Of a stretch of 64,000 nucleotides of DNA, positions 8,358 to 18,128 are shown piece after piece. Numbering within the stretch: position 1 is the stretch's first letter; each line of letters opens with the position of its first letter. The position numbers were made by a program, and so were the translations under genes. Location: NCBI RefSeq assembly GCF_014041995.1, contig NZ_CP059492.1, positions 620,001 to 684,000 on the forward strand, read 5' to 3'. The notes beneath the pieces were generated by a model. The model was not told the origin of the DNA and did no database searches. It saw only the letters and a list, made by a program, of their open reading frames with translations. This DNA is from Changpingibacter yushuensis (GTDB taxonomy: Bacteria; Actinomycetota; Actinomycetes; Actinomycetales; Actinomycetaceae).

Positions 8358-9794
8358 TCAGCCCGCAAGCTGGGCGAAATCGTCTTGAGTCAGTTCGCCG
8401 TTCATCATCTTCTCAAAGAACGAATCGATGGAATCCGGATCGAGCAGCACAGTTGACTGGCCGCCTACCTTGTAATCGAGAGAAGAGATCGGCGGGGCTC
8501 CCATGAGTCCATCGGCTCCCATCACGTTACGCAACCCCAATCCTGCGCGGCCTAGACCGATGATCGAGGTATCTGTATCAGTTGTCAGTTGTGTGGCAGC
8601 CGTACCAACCAAGCGGCGTTGAGCGATCGGGTTGAGAAGTGTGGAGGGTGTGGTGGCCTTATCAAGGATCTTGCCAATCACTTGACGCTGGCGCTGTGCG
8701 CGGCCAATATCGCCAAGCGGATCCGAATAGCGCATACGGGAGAACGCAAGAGCTTGCGTCCCGTCCACGTCGTGGCAACCGGCCGTCCATGTCAGGCCTG
8801 AATAGGCATCATTGACGTCGTAATCGAGGCACAAGTTGATTCCGCCCACAGCATCTGTCAGTTCGGAAACGCCGGACATTGAGACTTCGACGTAGTGATC
8901 GATGGTCATACCCGTGAGGTTTTCAACCGTCTCCACCAGTAGTTCCGCGCCGCCTAGTGAATAGGCAGAGTTAATCTTGCCGGCACCATTGCCTGGGATC
9001 TCCACGTAGCTGTCGCGCGGGATTGAAACCAAGGCGGTAGAACCGGAAGCTGGTACCTGAAGCAGCATGATGGTGTCCGAACGCTGCCCCTCAGTACCGT
9101 CATTGATACCGTCCGCCTCGCGTTCGTCGGATCCGACAATGAGGAACGTAGTGCCGGGGGTGTTAGCGGCACCTGAGAGCGCCTCCTTGTGTTCCAGCTT
9201 CGAGTTGCCGTAAAAGACGAGGTAGGCGGGCCACGCGATGAGCAAGGCCAACACGATAGCTAAGCCGGTCAACACGCGGCGCTTGGCACGGCCCTTCTTC
9301 GGCTTCAGTGGGGAAGCTGGCGCCGCAAACTGCGATGGTGTGCCGGAATCACGCGGTGGGATGCCGGAGTTCTTAGGGCTAGGCGACCATGCGTCGTCGG
9401 CGGAACTACGAACTCTCTTTGGACCGCCAGCGGGCTGGTGGTTCGCAGGAGGATAGCTTGCGGGGGTCTGGGCGCGTTGTGGGCGTGAGTGAGCCGGAGC
9501 GAAGCTTGGTGGCTGCTGGCGCGAGGCCTGGTTTGAACCGTCACGTGCGCTGTAATTACCTTGGCGTGCTGCTTGCCCACCCTGCGCTGCTTGCCCACCC
9601 TGCGCTGCGCGGTCCCCATACACTGAGCGCCGAACAGGTGCCGCGCCCTGTGGTGCGCTACCAGATGGTCGAGCACCAGAAGCGGCCGTGCCTCGGTCTG
9701 TTGGGCGCTGACCCTTTCCAACCTTGCGCGCTGTCTGATCGGATGGACGGCGCTTTGGGTTGGTCGGTTCGAAGGACGGCGGCTGTGAGTTCAT
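8358..9794 (-). CDS. LytR-CpsA-Psr (LCP) family cell-wall glycopolymer ligase
   Basis: A 478-residue LCP protein. The first 165 residues are Pro/Gln/Ser/Arg-rich, cytoplasmic and disordered (including the repeat GGQAAQGGQAAR), then one TM helix at about 174-194, then the extracytoplasmic LCP domain with FLIVGSDERE, RSDTIMLLQV, VSIPRDSYVEIPG, KINSAYSLGG and IGRAQRQRQVIGKI; the Asp and Arg residues match the catalytic and pyrophosphate-binding positions. LCP enzymes transfer polyprenyl-PP-linked glycopolymers to peptidoglycan or protein. It is the second gene of an LCP pair, three bases after its neighbour. Confidence 0.93.
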   Translation of the reverse strand: MNSQPPSFEPTNPKRRPSDQTARKVGKGQRPTDRGTAASGARPSGSAPQGAAPVRRSVYGDRAAQGGQAAQGGQAARQGNYSARDGSNQASRQQPPSFAPAHSRPQRAQTPASYPPANHQPAGGPKRVRSSADDAWSPSPKNSGIPPRDSGTPSQFAAPASPLKPKKGRAKRRVLTGLAIVLALLIAWPAYLVFYGNSKLEHKEALSGAANTPGTTFLIVGSDEREADGINDGTEGQRSDTIMLLQVPASGSTALVSIPRDSYVEIPGNGAGKINSAYSLGGAELLVETVENLTGMTIDHYVEVSMSGVSELTDAVGGINLCLDYDVNDAYSGLTWTAGCHDVDGTQALAFSRMRYSDPLGDIGRAQRQRQVIGKILDKATTPSTLLNPIAQRRLVGTAATQLTTDTDTSIIGLGRAGLGLRNVMGADGLMGAPPISSLDYKVGGQSTVLLDPDSIDSFFEKMMNGELTQDDFAQLAG

Positions 9795-9797
9795 CTG

Positions 9798-11093
9798 TTA
9801 ATTGGCGTTCTCTTTGGTGCACACGGGAGCAGTTGTGGTGGCCTCCGAGGAGGCGGGAGAAGTGGCCGTATCTGACGTAGCGGTTGCGCTCGGAGTGGTG
9901 GTGGCAGAATCAGTTGCAGCTGAAGACGTGGACGGAGATGCAGCTGCTGCTTCGTCCGCGAGCGTCTGATCCACGATTGAGACGTTTCCGTAATCATCAG
10001 TGGTGGCAGTGATGACGTGATCGTTTGCGATTGCGTTCCAGAGTATATCGGCGTCGGCAGCAACCGAAACTCGGTTTCCGGCGTATGCCCACGGCATCGT
10101 GATGAAGTGGACGCTGTCAAGGCTGATGTTGCGCAGTGAGGAGGCCAAGCCTGCCAGCGTTGTGATATCGCCTAGCCCCTTTGAGGTGGAAATCGACTGC
10201 GTTGCGGCATCGAGCACTGTATATAGGCTGGGCAGATCTGTGAACAGGTTGAGGTTCATGACCTCTTTGAGCATGGCTGTTACGAGTTCCTGTTGGCGGC
10301 CGATCCGGCTGATATCCGAACCATCGCCAATCTGCTTGCGGGCGCGGGCAAGTGCGAGGGCTTGTTCGCCGTCCAGGAGGCGGCAGCCTGCGGAAACATC
10401 GAGCCCGGCGTACGTATCGGTCAGATCCTCGTCGAAGTACATCGGAACGCCGCCTAGTGCATTCACGATCTCAGTGAAGGCATTGAAATCCACCACGATG
10501 TAGCCGTCGAGGCGAATACCAGTGAGTTGCTCCACTGTCTTCATGGCACAAGCAGCGGCCGAAGCTACTTGGCCTCCAGCACCGCCGGTTGCAAAAGCGG
10601 AGTTGAACATCGCGCTGGTTTGCGCTGCCGATTCGGAGGAGTCCGTGCCGTCTTCGTTGTTCCAGACTGTGCACGAAGGAATGTCCACCAGCGTATCGCG
10701 AGGGATGGAGACGACGTCGACCCTGCTTCTGTCCGCAGAAACGTGGAAGAGCATTGTGGTATCTGCGCGCATACCAGTGACATCGCCTGACGCGCCGCTG
10801 CCGTCAATATCAGAGCTTCCGGAACGAACGTCCGAACCGAGTACAAGAATACTGAGCGCCTGCCCGGCGTTTGGATCATCAGGATTCGTGGTTGCAGCTG
10901 ACGGGCGGTCTGTGCCCAGAAGGTCATCCACGTTTGTCTGAGCAATGTTGCCCTGCAGATCCACATATGCGGTGGCTGCGGCTGAGCCAACTGCGAGGAT
11001 AACGGCCATGAAGACAAGCAGAGCTGTGCGGCCCACGTGTCTCGTGGAGGCCGAAAGTTTCTGGTGCGCAGCTGCGCGGGCGATTTTGCTCAC
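9798..11093 (-). CDS. LytR-CpsA-Psr (LCP) family cell-wall glycopolymer ligase
   Basis: A 431-residue LCP protein with a short cytoplasmic N-terminus, a TM helix at about 24-45, and an LCP domain with ILVLGSDVRSG, MRADTTMLFHV, VSIPRDTLVDIP, NSAFATGGAGG and ISRIGRQQELV. The last 60 residues are a Ser/Thr/Ala-rich tail, possibly wall-spanning or glycosylated. I chose GTG 11093 because it sits exactly six bases after TATCAT; the frame also opens at GTG 11099, inside that spacer. The twin LCP genes probably attach the rhamnose-type polymer built by the neighbouring cluster. Confidence 0.93.
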   Translation of the reverse strand: MSKIARAAAHQKLSASTRHVGRTALLVFMAVILAVGSAAATAYVDLQGNIAQTNVDDLLGTDRPSAATTNPDDPNAGQALSILVLGSDVRSGSSDIDGSGASGDVTGMRADTTMLFHVSADRSRVDVVSIPRDTLVDIPSCTVWNNEDGTDSSESAAQTSAMFNSAFATGGAGGQVASAAACAMKTVEQLTGIRLDGYIVVDFNAFTEIVNALGGVPMYFDEDLTDTYAGLDVSAGCRLLDGEQALALARARKQIGDGSDISRIGRQQELVTAMLKEVMNLNLFTDLPSLYTVLDAATQSISTSKGLGDITTLAGLASSLRNISLDSVHFITMPWAYAGNRVSVAADADILWNAIANDHVITATTDDYGNVSIVDQTLADEAAAASPSTSSAATDSATTTPSATATSDTATSPASSEATTTAPVCTKENAN

Positions 11094-11099
11094 CCACAC

Positions 11100-11105
11100 A
11101 TGATA
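11100..11105 (-). promoter_or_regulatory. -10 box TATCAT of leaderless promoter for the LCP pair
   Basis: TATCAT on the minus strand, six-base spacer, then GTG at 11093. This makes GTG 11099 unlikely as the start because it would precede the transcript. Confidence 0.6.
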
Positions 11106-11328
11106 ATGGTCGAGGCTGGAAGGATTCGATGCTGGTCGCGCGAGTCACAGGCTGGATACAAGAAGGTATAGTGCCCCAGTCCGCGTTGGGCCGTTAGTCC
11201 CTAGCGCCATAAGAATGAACTGTGGCGCAGGTTTACGAGCCTTTGGCGGCTCGCTTGGGGGCGTTTGTCACGGTGGCGGGCGTGATGTGTTCCTCTTGGC
11301 TGGCAAAGTGAATTCGCGGCGTAGCCGA

Positions 11329-11334
11329 TACCCT
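11329..11334 (+). promoter_or_regulatory. -10 box TACCCT of leaderless promoter for the GT2 gene
   Basis: TACCCT, six-base spacer, GTG at 11341, and no Shine-Dalgarno sequence. Confidence 0.55.
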
Positions 11335-11340
11335 TAACTG

Positions 11341-12192
11341 GTGGAAACAATATCTCTGCGGATTATCACGGTCGCCTTCAACCCTGGCGAAGAGCTGGCC
11401 AGATTTGCCGCAAGCTTGCCCGCAGCGGCATCGATGCCGTACGAATTCGTTGTGGTTGACAACGGCCACGATCCTCATGTGGTTGACGATGTGGCTGCCG
11501 CGAGTGGTGCGCAGGTCCTTCGCCCAGGCAAGAACCTTGGCTATGGCGCAGCGGCGAATCTGGGAGCCGAAGGCTTTGAGGGCCAGTGGATTCTGGTTGC
11601 CAACCCCGATCTAGAGTTTGCGCCAGCCGCGATTGATGCCATGCTGACCGGTGCGGAGGATTGGCCGCGAGGTGGCGCGTTTGGCCCGCTCATCATGACG
11701 CCTGAAGGTTTGGTGTATCCATCTGCGCGGCGTTTCCCAAGGCTTGTTTCCGGGGCTGGGCACGCGCTGCTTGCAGGTGTGTGGCCGGATAATCCGTTCA
11801 CGCAGGCGTACCGTGCCAACGCGAACACTGATTTCCCTCACACTGTGGATTGGCTTTCCGGGGCGTGCCTTCTTCTGCGGACACGGGCCTTCCGGGAGGT
11901 CGGAGGTTTCGACGAATCCTATTTCATGTTCTTCGAGGATACGCAGTTGGGGGAGGACATGGAGGCCGCCGGTTGGCAGAGCGTTTTCCTTCCTCAAGGT
12001 ACGGTGACCCACGAACAAGGCAGTTCGTGGAAGAGCCGCCCGGCGCCCATGCTGCGTACGCATCATCAGTCTGCGGCGCATTACTTGGACCGCATTTACT
12101 CGCAGCCCTACCAGGCTCCCTTGCGGTTGATGTTGCGCGCGGGCTTACGCCTGCGCGGCGAGTTGCTGATCCTGCGCGCTAGATTCTTCTAA
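11341..12192 (+). CDS. Glycosyltransferase family 2, WbbL-like rhamnosyltransferase candidate
   Basis: A 283-residue soluble GT-A enzyme. FVVVDNGH and LVANPDLEFAP (the DxD-equivalent nucleotide-sugar/metal site), LSGACLLLRTRAF and GGFDESYFMFFEDTQLGEDM (the acceptor-side ED motif) match the GT2 branch that includes WbbL, which adds rhamnose to GlcNAc-PP-polyprenol at the base of actinobacterial wall polymers. That assignment is inference; the cluster does encode dTDP-rhamnose synthesis. The start is GTG, leaderless by the TACCCT box. Confidence 0.88.
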   Translation: METISLRIITVAFNPGEELARFAASLPAAASMPYEFVVVDNGHDPHVVDDVAAASGAQVLRPGKNLGYGAAANLGAEGFEGQWILVANPDLEFAPAAIDAMLTGAEDWPRGGAFGPLIMTPEGLVYPSARRFPRLVSGAGHALLAGVWPDNPFTQAYRANANTDFPHTVDWLSGACLLLRTRAFREVGGFDESYFMFFEDTQLGEDMEAAGWQSVFLPQGTVTHEQGSSWKSRPAPMLRTHHQSAAHYLDRIYSQPYQAPLRLMLRAGLRLRGELLILRARFF

Positions 12193-12292
12193 GTTCCCTG
12201 CCAAGCCGCCAGTTCCCGCCATATCTATGGTAGGAATGGGAATCGTGAGGACGATGTGAATCGTGTGAATCCTGATTGGTGGCTGACATCCT

Positions 12293-14449
12293 ATGTCCAT
12301 TTGCGCAAAACCAAAATTCTTAACGGCCTTGGGAGGGGTGGCTCTTGCCGCCGCTTTCGCCACGGCATTCGGTCCGTTATCGCCGGTAGCGGCCGTAGAG
12401 GCCACGGGTACCGGCGGCGTCGTTATTCAGCTGACCGACTCTACAGGTGTGGAGACTGAGGCGGCTTCGGCCGGATTTGACACAAGCCGCACAACCTCTG
12501 ATGGGGACGAGGCGGGCGCCGCGGAGGGTGCGGAGGACTTTGAAGTTCTCACTGCGCCGATTTCTGTGGAAGATCCGTTCTCTGTGGCGGGCGTCACATG
12601 GACGTCCGGTCAGGAGCTTCCAATTGGTTCCTCGGTTCAGATGCGCACGCTGGACGATGAGGTGTGGTCCGATTGGTTTGCGCTTGAGACGGAAGACGAA
12701 CCGGGAACGCGAAGCGGAACAGAAATGAACGTTTCGGGCGGATCCACCGGGCTCCAAGTCCGTATAACCAAGGGCACGGGTGCCCTGCCAACAGATCTTC
12801 GGATCGACGTCTCCTATACCGCGGATGATGGCATCACCGCCAACGATGGTGAGGATCTGGCCGAGGTTCTTCCGACAGCTTCAAGCGTGACAGACGACGT
12901 CTCTAACACTGAAACCCAAGATCTACAAGAGAACCTAGCTAACACAGCCAGTTCTTTTGTTGCCGACGACGATTCGGCGTACGCACGTTCCGTCGTGGTC
13001 CAGACGGTCGCTTCCACAAGTGCCTCCAAGACGGCAATTGCGAAGGCCACTGCAACAGCGAACGTGCAGCCACGTTCGGCTTGGGGCGCCGATGAATCGA
13101 TCATGACATGGAAGGTGACGTATGCGACTTTCCAAGGCGTAATTGTGCACCACACCGCTGGATCTAATACCTATACGCAGGCGCAGGTGAAGTCCACCAT
13201 TCAGGGCATCTATCGATACCACGCCGTCACTAACGGTTGGGGAGACATCGGCTACAACGTGCTCATCGATCGCTTTGGTGGGCGATGGGAAGGCCGCTCT
13301 GGCACGCTTGCATCTGCTAATGACCAGATGGCAGTGGGAGCACATGCGGTTCCTCGCAATACTGGCACCATGGGTGTTTCTGTGATGGGAAACTACGCGA
13401 TCGATGGCGTCACTCCCTCGAACACAGTGCTTACTTCGTTGGAGGATGTGATCGCGTGGAAGTTTGTGGTGGCGGCTGTAGATCCGCGTTCCACGAGTCC
13501 GCTCACGGTTCCACTGCCTTCCGAGAAGGTCATCAACTCTTCACTCACGCCAGGTTCCGCTCTGCCGCGTATCGTTGGGCACCGGGATGTCTCAAGTACT
13601 GCGTGCCCGGGTTCGATCTATAACAGCCTCAGCACGATACGAACGGCTGTTGCCACGAAATATGACGCTTTCATGGCGATAAGTGACACCCCGACGGCGT
13701 CGCCAACTACCACGGCTCCCACCACAGCCGCGCCTACCTCTGCTCCAAGCACGGCCGCCCCTAGCGCTGGCACGACCTTCTATCTAAACGATGCGTGGAC
13801 TGGGCAAGCGAACACCACGTTTAGTTGGGGCGAGGCAACTGATGAGGTGTTGGTTGGTGATTGGGACGGCGATGACAAGGACACGATTGCTATCCGGCGT
13901 GGCACGCGATTTGCTTTTACTAATTCAACGACGCCAACAGGCGCACCCGAATTCACAATGGTTTACGGTCGAGCCGACGATGAGGTGCTAGTTGGTGATT
14001 GGGACGGCGATGGCAAGGACACCATAGCGGTGCGCCGTGACGCGTCCATCTATGTCCGAAACAGCTTAAGCACTGGCCAGGCGGAGAAGTCTTTCACCTT
14101 TGGTCGAGCAACTGACGCAGCCTTTGCTGGAGATTGGGATGGCGATGGCAAGGACACCGTTGCAGTTCGACGATCTGGGCGCTTCTACATTCTCAATGTG
14201 CTCGCCAGCGGTACTGCAGAACTGAACTTCGCTTATGGCAAGGACACTGACGCGGTCTTTGCGGGTCATTTCGGTAAGAACAGCAAGACCGATTCATTCG
14301 CTGTGCGGCGCGGCTCCACCTACTACGTAACCGAGAATCTTCAAGGCGGAACTGCAGATTGGTCGCTCATCTATGGCCGGGTTTCGGACGAGACTCTTGT
14401 CGGGGACTGGAATGGAGATGGCCTTGGCACTCTTGGTGTGCGACGCTAG
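12293..14449 (+). CDS. Secreted PGRP-type N-acetylmuramoyl-L-alanine amidase with C-terminal FG-GAP-like repeats
   Basis: A 718-residue exported protein. A Sec signal peptide spans 1-35 (hydrophobic ALGGVALAAAFATAFG, AxA site near PVAAVEA). The amidase_2/PGRP domain is at about 262-445 with zinc ligands in GVIVHHTAGS (His286/287), VGHRDVS (His430) and TACPG (Cys438). A Pro/Thr/Ser/Ala linker (460-490) leads to about five repeats of 45-46 residues each carrying VGDWDGDxKDTIAxRR, an Asp-rich calcium-loop type blade as in FG-GAP/VCBS-like beta propellers. It should cleave peptide stems from peptidoglycan at the cell surface. The start ATG has only a weak GGTGG upstream. Confidence 0.9.
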   Translation: MSICAKPKFLTALGGVALAAAFATAFGPLSPVAAVEATGTGGVVIQLTDSTGVETEAASAGFDTSRTTSDGDEAGAAEGAEDFEVLTAPISVEDPFSVAGVTWTSGQELPIGSSVQMRTLDDEVWSDWFALETEDEPGTRSGTEMNVSGGSTGLQVRITKGTGALPTDLRIDVSYTADDGITANDGEDLAEVLPTASSVTDDVSNTETQDLQENLANTASSFVADDDSAYARSVVVQTVASTSASKTAIAKATATANVQPRSAWGADESIMTWKVTYATFQGVIVHHTAGSNTYTQAQVKSTIQGIYRYHAVTNGWGDIGYNVLIDRFGGRWEGRSGTLASANDQMAVGAHAVPRNTGTMGVSVMGNYAIDGVTPSNTVLTSLEDVIAWKFVVAAVDPRSTSPLTVPLPSEKVINSSLTPGSALPRIVGHRDVSSTACPGSIYNSLSTIRTAVATKYDAFMAISDTPTASPTTTAPTTAAPTSAPSTAAPSAGTTFYLNDAWTGQANTTFSWGEATDEVLVGDWDGDDKDTIAIRRGTRFAFTNSTTPTGAPEFTMVYGRADDEVLVGDWDGDGKDTIAVRRDASIYVRNSLSTGQAEKSFTFGRATDAAFAGDWDGDGKDTVAVRRSGRFYILNVLASGTAELNFAYGKDTDAVFAGHFGKNSKTDSFAVRRGSTYYVTENLQGGTADWSLIYGRVSDETLVGDWNGDGLGTLGVRR
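13847..14449 (+). repeat. Five in-frame DWDGD-type repeats (135-138 bp) in the amidase gene
   Basis: The GDWDGD core recurs at 13859, 13997 and 14132, with more diverged copies near 14265 (GHFGKN) and 14403 (GDWNGD). Spacing is 45-46 codons. The first three copies are most alike at the DNA level, indicating internal duplication. Confidence 0.8.
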
Positions 14450-14486
14450 CCCACTGTGAGTACATCTAGAGAGTTGTGTTTTTGAG

Positions 14487-14529
14487 AATGAAGCGGCTGG
14501 CAGAGAATGTCTCTGCCAGCCGCTTCATT
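14487..14529. terminator. 20-bp perfect inverted repeat, bidirectional terminator
   Basis: Arms at 14487-14506 and 14510-14529 pair over 20 bp around a three-base loop. It lies between the convergent amidase and rfbB genes. Confidence 0.85.
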
Positions 14530-14551
14530 GTCTATATTCCGTAGATGGGGC

Positions 14552-15677
<1,126 letters not shown>

Positions 15678-18128
15678 TTAGATGTACTTCTTGAGGCGAC
15701 TGACAACCTTGGTCCTGAGAACTGACAGACCACCAGTCTTCATGTAGTCCACTGCGAGCTTGACGTCTCTCTTTAGGTCAAACCCCGGATCAATGAAGCC
15801 GAGCATGCCCTCTGGTACATCCGTCGGTTCCATGAACTCAAGATCTGCCGCGCGTTGTGGCTCACGACAGAAGGAGAGCAACGGCTGCAGCGCGTTGTTC
15901 CATTCAAACTGTTCGGAGTACGAGTGAATCTGGGCTGTGCACGACTCTGCAAATGCGAGATCGTACAGCACCTTCTCCAACGCCGCAGCCAAGCCATTCA
16001 CATCGCGCGGCTCCACTGAGATGCCGATTCCTTCGGAATCAAGGATGTTGCCAAATGAGTCGCCTCGAGTTGCGACGATCGGCAGACCAGCCCACAGATA
16101 GTCAAGGATGCGGGTTCTGAATGAGAACTGAGTCTCGATGTGTTCGAAGTGTGTGGAGACGCCAACATTGGCATCCAACAGGTAGTTCTGACGCTCGTTG
16201 TAAGGGACCCAGTCATGGTTGAAGAACACGTATTTGTTAGTGAGTCCCAACCGTTCGGAGAGATCAAGTGCTTGTTGAGCGACCTCCATGTCAGGTACAC
16301 CCGGATTCGGATGCTTCATGCCAAGAAAGTACAGCCGGACATCCGGGTGCGAGTCCTTTAGAACACTAACTGCTTCGATCAAGCTCAGAGGATCGAACCA
16401 GTTGTAGACACCTCCACCCCAGATGATAACTTTGTCGTTCATTCCAATCCCCGGAACCTTGCCACGAATCGCGTGCTCAGTCTGTACAGGGGCAACCTCG
16501 TCAAGTCCGAATGGGCAAATTGCAATGAGATCGTTCGGAACTCGGCCGGTCCCCAGAATGTTGGCGTTGAGGCGCCCTTGAGCGGCCAGCTGTCCAAGCC
16601 AGAACTGGCGTTGTTTATCAGAGGCGCAGAGGAACTTGTCTGCGCGAGCGATCTGTCGATTGAGAACTCCGGTCACACCATCAATGGAGTTCTTGCGTCC
16701 CTTCGGTCCCTGATCGCGTGCCTGCTCCAACTGCTCAAGATGCATGGGATCATAAATGTCGGCCACCACGATCTTCTCAGATGACATGAGCCAAGGTGCG
16801 GACTCAAGCAAGAAACCTTGGAAGATAATGATGTCTGCCCAATCCGTCAAGGCACGAAGAGTGTGCTCATCTCCGGAAAAGATCTCAAAGGTCTCATTAG
16901 AGACGTCCTTGCTGACGCCCGCCGTTGAACAGAGACGCACCGCATGTTCCACAGCAAGCCGCTTGGACATCTCCCACGCGCGGATCGCGGGACCAGCCAT
17001 CTTCGCCGCGATCGGTTCGCCAGTGACTACGAGAATCTTTGACTGACCAGCAAAAGCCTGATCAATGTGAAAGAGCTCCACAAGCTTCTCATGAAGGTCT
17101 AGATACTTGGGGAGTGGATATGCAGGCTCTATAGCGTTGCGCATCAGCGGGAGAATCTGGGCGTCATTCTTCTTACGTGTGGACTGGATCTGGTGCCGTG
17201 ACTCGGCAAGGCTCGGCAAGATATCAACGAAGTAGCTAATGCCAAATGTTGCTGTGGCACCCGACTTTGGCATCTCTGTCGCATCCGGTGCGAACACGGT
17301 TCCTGAATCCGGAAAGGCCGCCTCCGCTTGAGAAGCCGAGCGTTCCACAGCGAGCGCCACAGCCGGACCGAAAACGGTTCGCAGGAGATCTGTTCCAAGG
17401 TTCTTGTAGAGACAGGCCAAAGCATTTCGCTCAAGCAGATACGTCTCGCGGAAGTTGCCAAACTTGTTCATCGTGACATGGTGGCGATGATACGCCACTG
17501 AAGTCGGTACGTAACGGACGGAGTAGCCCGCTAGATTGACCCTCCAACCGAAGTCGACATCCTCATAGAACATAAAGAATCGCTCATCGAAACCGCCTAA
17601 CTCCTCATAGACGCGCCGTGGCACGAACATGGCAGCACCAGTCGGGAAGAGCACGTCCTTGGGAGTCTCCCACTGGCCGCGGTCCTCGCGTTCGGCTTCG
17701 CGCTTGTAACCCATTCCGAACCAAGTAAGGGACCCATCGACATAATCGATCTTGTTGCCGTCCCAGTCGAGGACCTTTGATGCTACGCAACCAATGGTCG
17801 GATCCGCTTCGAGTTCGGCAACAGCTGCAGAGATCCAGTTCGGATCAGGTCGTGCATCGTTGTTCAGGAATGCCACAACGCTTCCTGATGCGTGACTGAC
17901 GCCGAAGTTACAACCGCCAGCGAACCCGAGATTTGCGCCAGATTCAACCACCACACAGTCTGGAAGTGCTTCCAGAAGATGCTCGAATGACCCATCTCCG
18001 GAGTCATTGTCCACAATGACGATCTCAAGATCATTAGCTGGCCAATTGGATTGCCGAAGGTACTCCGCTGCTGCAATGGAATCCTCTGCGCCTCGGAAGT
18101 TGACCAGAATCACTGAAACACGGGTCAC
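15678..18128 (-). CDS. Bifunctional glycosyltransferase: N-terminal GT2 fused to C-terminal GT4
   Basis: An 816-residue two-domain enzyme. GT2 (1-240) shows IVIVDNDSGDGS, ANLGFAGGCNFG, VVAFLNNDARPDPNW (DxD-type site) and GGFDERFFMFYEDVDFGWR. A linker (250-365) precedes a GT4 GT-B domain (about 370-745): ILVVTGEPIAAKMAGPAIRA at its N-terminal Rossmann start, VIIWGGGVYNWFDPLSLIEA, and THFEHIETQFSFRTRILDYL around the donor-binding Glu. Two activities in one chain suggest a polymerase-like elongation enzyme of a repeating polysaccharide. The GTG start overlaps the stop of the upstream paralogue (GTGA), so the two are translated together. The Wzm/Wzt exporter is divergent. Confidence 0.88.
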   Translation of the reverse strand: MTRVSVILVNFRGAEDSIAAAEYLRQSNWPANDLEIVIVDNDSGDGSFEHLLEALPDCVVVESGANLGFAGGCNFGVSHASGSVVAFLNNDARPDPNWISAAVAELEADPTIGCVASKVLDWDGNKIDYVDGSLTWFGMGYKREAEREDRGQWETPKDVLFPTGAAMFVPRRVYEELGGFDERFFMFYEDVDFGWRVNLAGYSVRYVPTSVAYHRHHVTMNKFGNFRETYLLERNALACLYKNLGTDLLRTVFGPAVALAVERSASQAEAAFPDSGTVFAPDATEMPKSGATATFGISYFVDILPSLAESRHQIQSTRKKNDAQILPLMRNAIEPAYPLPKYLDLHEKLVELFHIDQAFAGQSKILVVTGEPIAAKMAGPAIRAWEMSKRLAVEHAVRLCSTAGVSKDVSNETFEIFSGDEHTLRALTDWADIIIFQGFLLESAPWLMSSEKIVVADIYDPMHLEQLEQARDQGPKGRKNSIDGVTGVLNRQIARADKFLCASDKQRQFWLGQLAAQGRLNANILGTGRVPNDLIAICPFGLDEVAPVQTEHAIRGKVPGIGMNDKVIIWGGGVYNWFDPLSLIEAVSVLKDSHPDVRLYFLGMKHPNPGVPDMEVAQQALDLSERLGLTNKYVFFNHDWVPYNERQNYLLDANVGVSTHFEHIETQFSFRTRILDYLWAGLPIVATRGDSFGNILDSEGIGISVEPRDVNGLAAALEKVLYDLAFAESCTAQIHSYSEQFEWNNALQPLLSFCREPQRAADLEFMEPTDVPEGMLGFIDPGFDLKRDVKLAVDYMKTGGLSVLRTKVVSRLKKYI

